DNA from: an uncultured Lachnospiraceae bacterium
GTDB lineage: Bacteria; Bacillota; Clostridia; Lachnospirales; Lachnospiraceae
Assembly (NCBI GenBank): GCA_946544235.1
Contig: CAMNMC010000070.1
Span: 1 to 64,000 of the forward strand
Direction of reading: 5' to 3'
Length of the DNA stretch: 64,000 nt
Below, in pieces: positions 29,399-38,280 of this stretch (the first letter of the stretch is position 1; every line of letters begins with the position of its first letter). Made by a program: the position numbers and the translations under genes. The notes under the pieces are model-generated. The model searched no databases. It was not told the origin of the DNA and saw only the letters and a list, made by a program, of their open reading frames with translations.

Positions 29399-32018
29399 CG
29401 GAAACAGCATAATGAACAGAGGATACTACGGACTTCCGGAGATGACTAATCACAGCGGACTTCACACGAATGCTGTCCTCGGTTTTCTGAATATAATATT
29501 TAAGATAATTGATGAAGAAAAGCCCGGTAACATAGCTGTGGCTTTCGATCTTCATGCACCAACATTCAGACATAAGATGTTTGAGGCTTATAAGGGTACA
29601 CGTAAATCAATGGATCCTGAGCTGAGAGAGCAGTTCCCTGAAATTAAGAAGCTGCTTAAAGCAATGGGTGTAACGATAATAGAAAGAGAAGGACTTGAGG
29701 CTGATGATATCATCGGAACCATGTCTGTTATAGGAGAAAATGCAGGATACAGTGTTACTGTTCTCTCAGGAGACAGAGATCTGCTGCAGCTTGCAACCGA
29801 CAAGGTTCTGATAAGGATACCCAAGACCAAAGCCGGAAAAACGACTATCGAGGATTATTATGCTTCAGATGTTATGGAGGCATATAAGGTTACACCGAAG
29901 GAGTTTATCGATCTTAAGGGACTTATGGGAGATACTTCTGATAATATTCCGGGAGTTCCGAAGGTTGGACCAAAGACTGCCGAAGGATTTATTACAAAAT
30001 ACCATTCGATAGAAGGACTTTATGAGCATCTTGATGAGATAAAGGCAGGTGTTACCAAACAGAATCTGATCGAATATAAGGAACAGGCGTTTCTGTCAAG
30101 AACGCTTGCAACCATTAAGCTTGACTGTGAGCTTGGAGTTTCTATAGAGGATACAGCTATATCGGATGAAAGGATGTTTTCTGCCGAAGCTTATGATATT
30201 CTGAATGAACTAGAACTGAAAAGCTTTCTCGGTAGATTCAGCTTTGAAGAAAAGAAGGATGAAAGCCGTGAAATGCTGCTTACCGATGTTAATGCTGATG
30301 GTTTAGACAGTGCTTTGGAGAAGCTTATTGGGCTGGCGGCAAAATCAGGTCATGCAGGATTGTTCCCTGTAACTGACAGTGACGGCAGTTTGATCGGCTC
30401 AGCAATATGCATTGAAGCGGATATATTTATTATAAGAGATATGGGAGCGGTTTCGACCGGGCAGATATACAGAAGGCTGCAGGACGAAAATATTACGGTT
30501 AGCTTTATAGGTCTTAAGGAATATATAAATCTTCTCGATATTGATGAAGAGGATGAGGTTTTTGATATCGGTGTTGCCGCATATCTTATCAATCCTCTGA
30601 GAAACGGATATGAATATAATGATATAGCAAGGGATTTTCTGGGCGAAAGCTATCCGGACAGGAAGGAAATGATAGGCAAAGAGCCTGTCAATATCTTCAT
30701 GTTTGATGAAGAAAAATTCAGGAAATACATTTCATACGCGTCTTCGACAGCCTACAGGGCTTATGATAAGATTTCCGAAGAGATATTTGCCGATGAAAAG
30801 CTTGCCGGACTTTATACAGATATAGAATTTCCGCTTATATTTGTACTGGACAGCATGGAAAAGGCCGGTATAGCGGTTAACAGAGAAGAACTCGTATCCT
30901 TCGGTGAAGGGCTTAAGGAAAGAATAGAAGTGCTTAAGAATATGATATACGAGGGCGCAGGCGAAGAGTTCAATATCAATTCGACTAAGAAGCTTGGTGA
31001 AATACTGTTTGAGAAGCTTGGATTGCCGAACGGAAAGAAGACCAAGACAGGCTACTCGACCAATGCCGAGGTGCTGGAGAAGCTTAAAAATGAGCACCCA
31101 ATTATTTCACTTATTCTTGAATACAGACAGCTCAGTAAGCTGCTTTCAACCTATGTTGAGGGTCTGCTTTCCTGTGTAGCTTCAGATGGCAGGATACACA
31201 GCCACTTTAATCAGACTGTTACAGCAACAGGAAGAATAAGCAGTACAGAGCCAAATCTTCAGAACATCCCTATGAGAACAGGAATCGGAAGAGAGCTGAG
31301 AAAAGCATTTGTTCCTAAAGAAAACTGTGTTTTTGTCGATGCGGATTATTCTCAGATTGAACTGAAATGTATGGCTCATATGTCAGGTGACGAAAAGCTG
31401 ATAGGCGCTTTTCAAAGCGGAAGAGATATTCATGCAATGACTGCTTCGGAGGTTTTCGGCGTTTCACAGGAAGATGTGACCTCAGATATGAGAAGAAAGG
31501 CCAAGGCTGTTAATTTTGGTATTATTTACGGTATCAGTGCCTTTGGACTCGGTCAGGATCTTGATATAAGCAGAAAAGAGGCTCAGGACTATATTGATAA
31601 ATATTTTGAAACCTATCCACGGGTTAAGGTTTATCTTGATGCACTTATCGCTTCGGCTAAGAAGAGCGGTAGTGTTTCAACTCTTTTCGGACGTAAGAGA
31701 CCGGTTCCGGAGCTCAGCAGTTCGAACTTTATGCAGAGAAGCTTTGGTGAGAGAATAGCCATGAATTCTCCTATACAGGGAACGGCAGCCGATATCATTA
31801 AGCTTGCGATGATCTCTGTTTATGAGGAACTGGCTAAGAGAGGTCTTAAGTCCAGACTTATCCTTCAGATACATGATGAACTTCTTATCGAGGCATATAA
31901 GGATGAAGTGGAAGAGGTTTCTCAGCTTCTTAAGGAATGCATGGAAAAGGTTGTTACCCTGTCCGTACCGCTTACTGCGGATGTTCATGAGGGGACAAGC
32001 CTCTATGATGCAAAGTGA
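29376..32018 (+). CDS. polA: DNA polymerase I
   Basis: 880 aa, usual length for Firmicutes. Order: 5' nuclease (about 1-290; LLIDGNSIMNRGYYGL, EADDIIGT, LSGDRDLLQL); a 3'-5' exonuclease fold whose usual DxE metal motif is not visible, so proofreading is probably lost; polymerase domain with motif A DYSQIELKCMAH, motif B RRKAKAVNFGIIYG and motif C QIHDELL. Removes Okazaki primers and fills repair gaps. The start overlaps the upstream zinc-finger gene; coaE follows, the conserved polA-coaE order. Confidence 0.97.
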   Translation: MKKLLLIDGNSIMNRGYYGLPEMTNHSGLHTNAVLGFLNIIFKIIDEEKPGNIAVAFDLHAPTFRHKMFEAYKGTRKSMDPELREQFPEIKKLLKAMGVTIIEREGLEADDIIGTMSVIGENAGYSVTVLSGDRDLLQLATDKVLIRIPKTKAGKTTIEDYYASDVMEAYKVTPKEFIDLKGLMGDTSDNIPGVPKVGPKTAEGFITKYHSIEGLYEHLDEIKAGVTKQNLIEYKEQAFLSRTLATIKLDCELGVSIEDTAISDERMFSAEAYDILNELELKSFLGRFSFEEKKDESREMLLTDVNADGLDSALEKLIGLAAKSGHAGLFPVTDSDGSLIGSAICIEADIFIIRDMGAVSTGQIYRRLQDENITVSFIGLKEYINLLDIDEEDEVFDIGVAAYLINPLRNGYEYNDIARDFLGESYPDRKEMIGKEPVNIFMFDEEKFRKYISYASSTAYRAYDKISEEIFADEKLAGLYTDIEFPLIFVLDSMEKAGIAVNREELVSFGEGLKERIEVLKNMIYEGAGEEFNINSTKKLGEILFEKLGLPNGKKTKTGYSTNAEVLEKLKNEHPIISLILEYRQLSKLLSTYVEGLLSCVASDGRIHSHFNQTVTATGRISSTEPNLQNIPMRTGIGRELRKAFVPKENCVFVDADYSQIELKCMAHMSGDEKLIGAFQSGRDIHAMTASEVFGVSQEDVTSDMRRKAKAVNFGIIYGISAFGLGQDLDISRKEAQDYIDKYFETYPRVKVYLDALIASAKKSGSVSTLFGRKRPVPELSSSNFMQRSFGERIAMNSPIQGTAADIIKLAMISVYEELAKRGLKSRLILQIHDELLIEAYKDEVEEVSQLLKECMEKVVTLSVPLTADVHEGTSLYDAK

Positions 32019-32092
32019 TATAAAGATTTTTTCCTGATGATTGATGTTTTTAATTGCTGTTTTAAATCAATAAGATAATGGGGTAGTTATAA

Positions 32093-32713
32093 ATGAAGGT
32101 TATAGGTATTACCGGAGGTATAGGTTCAGGGAAGAGCCGTGTGCTTAAATATATATCTGAAAAACAGGGCGTTTATATCCTGAAAGCGGACAGGCTGGCC
32201 GAGAGACTCATGAATAAGGGTGAAAGGATATATATGGCTGTTACCAAAGCCTTTGGTGATGAAATATTAAATGAATCCGGAGAGATCAACCGTGCTGCTC
32301 TGGCGGCAATCGTATTCAGTGATCCGGATAAACTAAAACTGCTTAACAGCCTGACTCATCCTGCTGTCAGAGAAGAGATAATGGATATGATAGATCTTGC
32401 TGACGGCGGCTTTATCAGGAATGACAGACATGAGGAGATAAAGCTCTTTTTCATCGAAGCCGCTCTTCTTATAGAAGAAGGCTACAAAGCAATATGCGAT
32501 AATATGGTTTTTGTTTATGCGGACAGGGATGTACGTATAGAAAGACTTATGGATGGAAGAGGATACACGAGGGAGAAATGTCTGTCTGTTATGAAAAACC
32601 AGAAGGATGATGATTTTTACCGTGAAAATTCGGATATCGTTATCGATAATTCTTATGATTTCGGAATGACCGAGAGAGTTATCGATGATGTTTTTAAGAA
32701 ATATTTTGATTGA
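32093..32713 (+). CDS. coaE: Dephospho-CoA kinase
   Basis: 206 aa. Last step of coenzyme A synthesis. P-loop GITGGIGSGKSRVL at the N-terminus; LID-type region and the conserved TRE-like segment (GYTREKCLSVMKNQ) near residues 160-175. It has an inserted charged stretch around residues 100-125 (IRNDRHEEIKLFF) compared with the compact enzymes. The ATG is 74 nt after polA. Confidence 0.93.
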   Translation: MKVIGITGGIGSGKSRVLKYISEKQGVYILKADRLAERLMNKGERIYMAVTKAFGDEILNESGEINRAALAAIVFSDPDKLKLLNSLTHPAVREEIMDMIDLADGGFIRNDRHEEIKLFFIEAALLIEEGYKAICDNMVFVYADRDVRIERLMDGRGYTREKCLSVMKNQKDDDFYRENSDIVIDNSYDFGMTERVIDDVFKKYFD

Positions 32714-32801
32714 TTATTATCCGATTTATGGTAAAATTGAGTTGTGGTCTGTGTGACTATTTACTAGATAGAATTACTTGGTTTTTTGGGGGTATTTTGT
32801 T

Positions 32802-34547
32802 GTGACCAGGGATTTTGTAGAATCTACTACCAGCAGATTTATTTTGTTGCGTATCATAACTTATGTCGGGCTGGCGTTATATACTGTTTGCACAAAGATG
32901 GCGGGGCTTTCTAATGATAATAAAGTGGCGGTTTATTTCGGCGCCGTTTATATCGTATGCCTTCTTGGCGATCTTTATTGTAAATTTAAAGACTGTCTTT
33001 TCAGAAGTAAATTCCAGACAATTAAGTGCATAGTTCAGCTTGGCCTTCTTACGGCCGGCTGCTTTATAACCAAGATCAACGCTGTTGAGTTCATTGGTGT
33101 TGTTGTTGCGTATTTTTGTATCTATCTTGAATTCATTCTTTTTGATCTGTCCTTTGACAGTATGATACTGCTTTATAAGAAAATACTGGGTGGTGTCCTT
33201 ATTGCACTGGGCTGTTTCAGATCGATCGGCGGAAGCATGGATACATATATGCTTATAATTTCCGGGCTCTGTACAACCGGAATTATATGCATAACCTTTG
33301 CTGTATCAGATTACTACAACGGAACAGTTGCCCATTATGACAAAACCATCGGAAGCCTTAATTCCAACAATGAGAGTCTGGTTAAAGAAAATGCCAGTCT
33401 CAGAACATATCAGGACAAGCTTAATCAGGTTAATAATCTGATCAATTATCAGAAGATCGATCTTGCCAAGGCCAATAATGATCTTAAGGCGCTTAATGCC
33501 GACATCAGAACCCTTGTCGAGATAATGAAAAATGTTTCCATGACCAATGATGTTCCGAAGGGTATGAATATCCTTCTTGATAACATAATGAGAGACCGTA
33601 AACCTGATATATGCGGCTTTTATATCAGGGAAAATGTATTTATTGATAATGAGCCATATATGGCTATACGCACTGCCAGAGAGGGCAGTAATGATGCGCC
33701 TGCTTCGAACAAGGCTGCTGAGAAGCTGCTCGGACTTAATTTCAGAGAGATATTTAATACTGTTGCATCAAGAAAGAATAATGATATCTATGAGATGAGG
33801 ATAGATGGTACCGTACATAACAGTTCCGAGGATTTCGGCCTCAGTATGGCCAATCTTGTTATATTCCCGGCTATTCTTGATAATGAGCTTTATGGAATCC
33901 TTCTTGTTGGCGACAGAAGCTCAGGCTTCTTTGAAGGCGGTTATTCCTTCTTTGAATCTGCTGTTGTAAACCTTTCGGTTTCTCTTAAAAATACGCTTCT
34001 TTATCTGCAGATGCAGGATATGGCAAGACGTGACGGACTTACGGGTATTTATAACAGGGCATATTTCAACGAGATATTCTATAACATCTCCATGAAAGCA
34101 GCTGATGAGAATGGTTATCTTTCGGTAGCTATGCTTGATATTGATAAGTTTAAGAATGTTAATGATACTTATGGCCATCTGGCAGGTGATGCTGTGATCA
34201 AAATGGTTGCAAATGTAGTTAATTCCTTTGCAAAGCAGCATAAGGGAGTTGCCTGCAGATATGGTGGAGAGGAGTTCCTCCTTATACTTCCGGGTAAGAA
34301 TGTTGAGGATGCTTATAATACGGTAACCGAGATGCATGACGCCATAAAGGCATCGGAGGTGGAATTTGAGCAGTACAAGATACATGTCAATTCAAGTATA
34401 GGTATTGCGTCATTCCCAGAGACGACCAAAACAGTTCATGAACTTCTGAGCAGATCAGACGAAGCTATGTACTATGGTAAGGAACATGGACGTGGCGTTG
34501 TAATTATCGATGGACGGGAAGAGGAGACCCTAGAAAAACGTAAGTAA
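32802..34547 (+). CDS. Membrane-bound diguanylate cyclase with GAF-like sensor
   Basis: 581 aa from GTG 32802, set by GGGGGT about 9 nt upstream; an upstream TTG at 32778 is less likely. Residues ~10-175 form about six transmembrane helices. A coiled coil spans about 185-235, a GAF-like domain about 240-400, and a GGDEF domain about 415-575 with active motif GGEEF at 488-492 preceded by RYGG. The GGEEF sequence predicts c-di-GMP synthesis. No EAL or PilZ gene is adjacent. Confidence 0.9.
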   Translation: MTRDFVESTTSRFILLRIITYVGLALYTVCTKMAGLSNDNKVAVYFGAVYIVCLLGDLYCKFKDCLFRSKFQTIKCIVQLGLLTAGCFITKINAVEFIGVVVAYFCIYLEFILFDLSFDSMILLYKKILGGVLIALGCFRSIGGSMDTYMLIISGLCTTGIICITFAVSDYYNGTVAHYDKTIGSLNSNNESLVKENASLRTYQDKLNQVNNLINYQKIDLAKANNDLKALNADIRTLVEIMKNVSMTNDVPKGMNILLDNIMRDRKPDICGFYIRENVFIDNEPYMAIRTAREGSNDAPASNKAAEKLLGLNFREIFNTVASRKNNDIYEMRIDGTVHNSSEDFGLSMANLVIFPAILDNELYGILLVGDRSSGFFEGGYSFFESAVVNLSVSLKNTLLYLQMQDMARRDGLTGIYNRAYFNEIFYNISMKAADENGYLSVAMLDIDKFKNVNDTYGHLAGDAVIKMVANVVNSFAKQHKGVACRYGGEEFLLILPGKNVEDAYNTVTEMHDAIKASEVEFEQYKIHVNSSIGIASFPETTKTVHELLSRSDEAMYYGKEHGRGVVIIDGREEETLEKRK

Positions 34548-34671
34548 TATATCGATCATCCGAATATGCTGTCTATGAATAATACTTAGGATGCTGAGAT
34601 TTATATATGATATTATGACAATACGGTCGGGCAGTTTTTTTACCCGATTATTATAAAAGGAGAGAAAAATA

Positions 34672-35859
34672 ATGAAGATACTTGTTATCAATGCCGGTTC
34701 GACAACTCTTAAATATCAGTTGATCAATTCTGAGGATGAGTCTGTTATAGCAAAGGGACTCTGCGAGAGAATTGGAGGGACCGGAGTAATCAATTATAAT
34801 AAGAGAGACGGAAGCAAGGCCAGTGAGACTGTGGAAATGCCGGATCACAGCGTTGCTCTTAAGCTGGTTATTGACAGACTGACAGATCCTGATTTTGGAC
34901 TTGTAAAGGATCTTTCGGAAATAGGTGCTGTAGGTCACAGAGTTGTTCATGGAGGAGAGAGCTTCTCTTCATCAGTGGTTGTTGATGATGCGATAATTGA
35001 AGAAATAAGAGCCTGCAGTGATCTTGCGCCTCTTCATAATCCGGCCAATATACTCGGTATTAATGCCTGCAGAAAGCTTATGCCGGGCGTTCCGAACGTG
35101 GCAGTTTTTGATACTGCATTTCATCAGACGATGCCTGAGAAGGCTTATATTTACGGTCTTCCATATTCTTATTATGAAAAATACAAGGTCAGAAGATATG
35201 GCTTCCACGGAACAAGCCACAGCTTTGTGAGTAAGAGAGCGATAGAACTGCTTGGCAAGCCTGCAGAGGAGACCAAGGTTATTGTATGTCATCTGGGCGG
35301 CGGCGCCAGCATAACTGCAGTAAATGGCGGCAAATCAGTTGACACCTCCATGGGAATGACTCCTCTTGAAGGACTTATCATGGGTACAAGATCAGGAAGT
35401 ATCGATCCGGCTATTATCGAGTATATCGCTCATAAGGAAGAATCGGGTATAGATGATATAATGAATACGCTCAACAAGAAATCAGGCATCTATGGTATAT
35501 CCGGTATCTCAAGTGATATGAGAGATATTGATGCAGGATATGTACAGGGTGATAAGAAGGCTACAATAGCATTTAAAGTATTCTGTTATCAGGCAGCAAA
35601 GCTTATCGGCGGATACATCGCTGCAATGAATGGAGTTGATTCTATAGTATTTACTGCAGGTATCGGTGAGCATGATAATCTTGTTCGTGAAGAGATACTG
35701 AGTTACTTTGGATATCTCGGAATAACCGTTGATAAAGAGGCTAATGATAAATGCCACGATGAGGCTCTTATCAGTACAGCTGATTCTAAAGTCAGGGTTT
35801 TTGTTATTCCGACAAATGAGGAGCTTGCAATCGCAAGAGAAACAGCTGCACTTGTTTAA
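34672..35859 (+). CDS. ackA: Acetate kinase
   Basis: 395 aa. Converts acetyl phosphate and ADP to acetate and ATP, a main energy step in fermentation. ASKHA fold with N-terminal VINAGSTTLKYQL, signature GFHGTSHSFVSKRA, HLGGGASITAV and FTAGIGEHD. SD AGGAG is 6-7 nt upstream. pta is not in the window. A weak hairpin (34627-34647) lies in the upstream gap. Confidence 0.97.
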   Translation: MKILVINAGSTTLKYQLINSEDESVIAKGLCERIGGTGVINYNKRDGSKASETVEMPDHSVALKLVIDRLTDPDFGLVKDLSEIGAVGHRVVHGGESFSSSVVVDDAIIEEIRACSDLAPLHNPANILGINACRKLMPGVPNVAVFDTAFHQTMPEKAYIYGLPYSYYEKYKVRRYGFHGTSHSFVSKRAIELLGKPAEETKVIVCHLGGGASITAVNGGKSVDTSMGMTPLEGLIMGTRSGSIDPAIIEYIAHKEESGIDDIMNTLNKKSGIYGISGISSDMRDIDAGYVQGDKKATIAFKVFCYQAAKLIGGYIAAMNGVDSIVFTAGIGEHDNLVREEILSYFGYLGITVDKEANDKCHDEALISTADSKVRVFVIPTNEELAIARETAALV

Positions 35860-35941
35860 TTTGTTTCCGGGTGTTTACATGAGGTTTTTCTGCTGAAATA
35901 AACCGGACAGAAAAAAACGTTGAAAGAATAATAAAAAGTTG

Positions 35942-35970
35942 TTGACAAGTATATACCCTGTCTGTATAAT
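35942..35970 (+). promoter_or_regulatory. Consensus promoter of rpmF
   Basis: TTGACA (35942-35947), 17-nt spacer, TATAAT (35965-35970): perfect hexamers, as expected for a ribosomal protein gene. Confidence 0.92.
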
Positions 35971-36008
35971 ACAGAAAGTGTGATTTTCGTAAGGGAGGTG
36001 TTTCCGAT

Positions 36009-36188
36009 ATGTCAATTTGTCCAAAGAACAAGACTTCTAAGGCTAGAAGAGATAAAAGAAGAGCAAACTGGAAGATGACTTCTCCAAATCTTGTTAAGTG
36101 CAGCAAGTGTGGCTCACTCATGGTTCCTCACAGAGTATGTCAGAACTGCGGATCTTACAACAAGAAGGAGATCGTTTCAGTTGATTAA
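36009..36188 (+). CDS. rpmF: 50S ribosomal protein L32
   Basis: 59 aa, starting MSICPKNKTSKARRDKRRAN. The zinc-ribbon is complete with CSKC and CQNC in the C-terminal half. SD GGGAGGTG lies about 10 nt before ATG. In many Firmicutes a YceD (DUF177) gene sits just before rpmF; here it is absent, and rpmF has its own promoter and terminator. Confidence 0.97.
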   Translation: MSICPKNKTSKARRDKRRANWKMTSPNLVKCSKCGSLMVPHRVCQNCGSYNKKEIVSVD

Positions 36189-36207
36189 TCTTGGTTTATA
36201 GATTATT

Positions 36208-36237
36208 AAAAAAAGCCGTCATTGTACGGCTTTTTTT
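36208..36237 (+). terminator. Terminator after rpmF
   Basis: 12-bp stem (36208-36219 with 36226-36237), loop CATTGT, seven T in the 3' arm. The A-run on the 5' side makes it potentially bidirectional. Confidence 0.92.
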
Positions 36238-36285
36238 AATGCTTTGTATAGAACAGGAAACAGCGTTACTATTTTATAAATTCCT

Positions 36286-36350
36286 CCGGGGGATGAGTCT
36301 CGGCGCAAATAGGTGCTGCCTGCCGGTGGCAGGCGTTTACGATTGAGCAT
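36286..36350 (+). other. GC-rich structured segment between rpmF and plsX
   Basis: In an AT-rich spacer this stretch is GC-rich and folds into two adjacent hairpins: CGGCGC-AAATAG-GTGCTG and CCTGCC-GGT-GGCAGG. It lies upstream of the predicted plsX promoter, so it is not part of that leader. It has no T-run. I recognise no riboswitch; a small RNA or remnant is possible. Confidence 0.4.
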
Positions 36351-36367
36351 ATGTTGATTAAAATCAG

Positions 36368-36396
36368 TTGCATAAATGCTGTATTTGTTCTAAAAT
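36368..36396 (+). promoter_or_regulatory. Predicted promoter of plsX-rnc-smc-ftsY
   Basis: TTGCAT (36368-36373), 17-nt spacer, TAAAAT (36391-36396). Confidence 0.7.
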
Positions 36397-36441
36397 AGTA
36401 AAAGCGTTTTTATGCCATAAACTATTCGGAGGTATATCAGG

Positions 36442-37476
36442 TTGAGCGATAAAAAGAAGGTAAATATAGTTATCGATACATTTGGCGGTGACAATGGCCC
36501 GGAGGTTGTTGTCAGAGGAGCCGTTAAGGGCCTGGAAGAAAACAGTAATGTTACGATATATCTTACTGGACATGAAGAGGAGCTGAAGAATCTTCTCAGC
36601 CAGTATGCATATGATAAAGACAGGATCAGGGTTGTAAATGCAACCGAGGAGATTACCTGTCATGACGCGCCTGTTGAGGCAGTCAAGAAAAAGAAGGATT
36701 CATCTCTTGTTGTAGCTCTTAATCTTGTGAAGGACGGAACCTGCGATGCATTTATTTCCGCAGGAAGCTCGGGAGCCATACTTGCCGGCGGACAGTTTGT
36801 GGTTGGTCGTACAAGAGGAATAAAGAGGACTCCACTTGGCGTTATGGTGCCAACCTCGGGTAAGCCGTCATTTCTTCTTGACTGTGGTGCAAATGTTGAT
36901 GCAAGACCAGAGGTTCTTGTTCAGTTTGCCAGAATGGGTTCAATCTATATGGAAAATATAGAAGGAAGAAAGAATCCTACCGTTGCAATCGTTAATATCG
37001 GTACAGAGGAAGAAAAAGGAAACGCTTTGGTTAAGGAGACCTATCCGCTGCTCAAGGCGTGCAAGGATATTAATTTCGTAGGAAGCATAGAGGCAAGAGA
37101 GATACCGGATGGCAAGGTAGATGTTATCGTAACCGAAGCCTTTGTGGGAAATGTCATAATCAAGCTTTATGAAGGCCTTGGTAAAACACTTCTTTCTGAG
37201 ATCAAAACCTCCATGCTGAGCTCATTTAAAAGTAAGGTGGGCGCGATTCTGGTTAAAAAGCCTATGAAGAAGACTCTTTCCAAGTTCAGTGCCAGCAATA
37301 AGGGTGGGGCACCGCTGCTCGGACTCAAGGGACTTGTTGTAAAGATTCATGGAAATGCCAAGGAAGGCGAGGTTATCAGTGCCATCAGACAGTGTAACGA
37401 GTTTGTACAGAAGGATGTCAGCGGCAAGATAATCGAAGGACTGATAGCTGAAGAAGAAAATGATAAATCCGAATAA
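36442..37476 (+). CDS. plsX: Phosphate acyltransferase PlsX
   Basis: 344 aa. Makes acyl-phosphate from acyl-ACP for phospholipid synthesis. Begins at TTG 36442 (MSDKKKVNIVIDTFGGDNGP) with CGGAGG 9 nt upstream; the usual DAMGGD motif is here DTFGGD. SAGSSGAILAGG and the Gly-rich C-terminal part fit the family. acpP and the fab genes that commonly follow plsX are absent; rnc comes next. Confidence 0.94.
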   Translation: MSDKKKVNIVIDTFGGDNGPEVVVRGAVKGLEENSNVTIYLTGHEEELKNLLSQYAYDKDRIRVVNATEEITCHDAPVEAVKKKKDSSLVVALNLVKDGTCDAFISAGSSGAILAGGQFVVGRTRGIKRTPLGVMVPTSGKPSFLLDCGANVDARPEVLVQFARMGSIYMENIEGRKNPTVAIVNIGTEEEKGNALVKETYPLLKACKDINFVGSIEAREIPDGKVDVIVTEAFVGNVIIKLYEGLGKTLLSEIKTSMLSSFKSKVGAILVKKPMKKTLSKFSASNKGGAPLLGLKGLVVKIHGNAKEGEVISAIRQCNEFVQKDVSGKIIEGLIAEEENDKSE

Positions 37477-37536
37477 TAAACCGGATATCAAAAACAAAAG
37501 TTATAATAAGTTTAGAATGGACAAGGTTGATCGATA

Positions 37537-38265
37537 ATGAATTATGGAGTTCATGATTATTCCGGACTTGAGGAAAGAATAGGATATCATTTTAAAGATA
37601 AGGGATACCTTGATACAGCTTTCACTCATAAATCATTTACAAATGAATATCGTTCGGAGGGAATATCTTCATATGAAAGGCTTGAATTTCTTGGTGATTC
37701 ACTTCTGGAATTTATCTCCAGCAGAGAATTGTATGACAGATATCCTGAAAAACCGGAAGGTGAACTGACGAAGCTTCGTGCAAGCCTTGTGTGTGAATAT
37801 ACGTTATCGCAGATAAGCCGTTCACTTGGGTATGGTGAATACCTCTATCTAAGCAGAGGCGAGGATATTACCGGCGGACGAGAGAGAAATTCGATACTGT
37901 GCGATCTGTTTGAATCAGTACTCGGAGCCATTTATCTTGACGGCGGACTTGAGCCTGCAAAGGATTATGTCATGAAACATCTGATGACTGATATTGAGAA
38001 GAAAGCTCTGTTTCATGATTCAAAATCGATACTTCAGGAGTATTCGCAGAAGTATGGATTTAATCTTATTTATAAGGAAATATCCGTGACAGGACCAGAT
38101 CATTGCCATGTATATACCGTTCAGGCGTGTATGGGACCTCTGGGTGAAGAAACGGAATATGAAAAAGGTGAAGCTAACACCAAAAAAGGCGCAGAACAGA
38201 TTGCGGCACATAAAACTCTTGTTAAACTTGGAATAAACGATCTGTCTGATGTTAAATATAAGTAG
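37537..38265 (+). CDS. rnc: Ribonuclease III
   Basis: 242 aa. Cuts double-stranded RNA in rRNA and mRNA maturation. Signature ERLEFLGDSLLEF with the catalytic acidic residues, a second acidic site in DLFESVLGAIYLD, and a C-terminal dsRNA-binding domain (about 165-238, ending in KKGAEQIAAHKTLVKLG). It precedes smc by 15 nt, a conserved Firmicutes order. Confidence 0.96.
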   Translation: MNYGVHDYSGLEERIGYHFKDKGYLDTAFTHKSFTNEYRSEGISSYERLEFLGDSLLEFISSRELYDRYPEKPEGELTKLRASLVCEYTLSQISRSLGYGEYLYLSRGEDITGGRERNSILCDLFESVLGAIYLDGGLEPAKDYVMKHLMTDIEKKALFHDSKSILQEYSQKYGFNLIYKEISVTGPDHCHVYTVQACMGPLGEETEYEKGEANTKKGAEQIAAHKTLVKLGINDLSDVKYK

Positions 38266-38280
38266 AAGCGAGAAAATATC

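Noticed and set aside
34627-34647. Terminator before ackA
   Set aside because: The stem is only 5 bp, its T-run lies in the loop rather than after the stem; weak.
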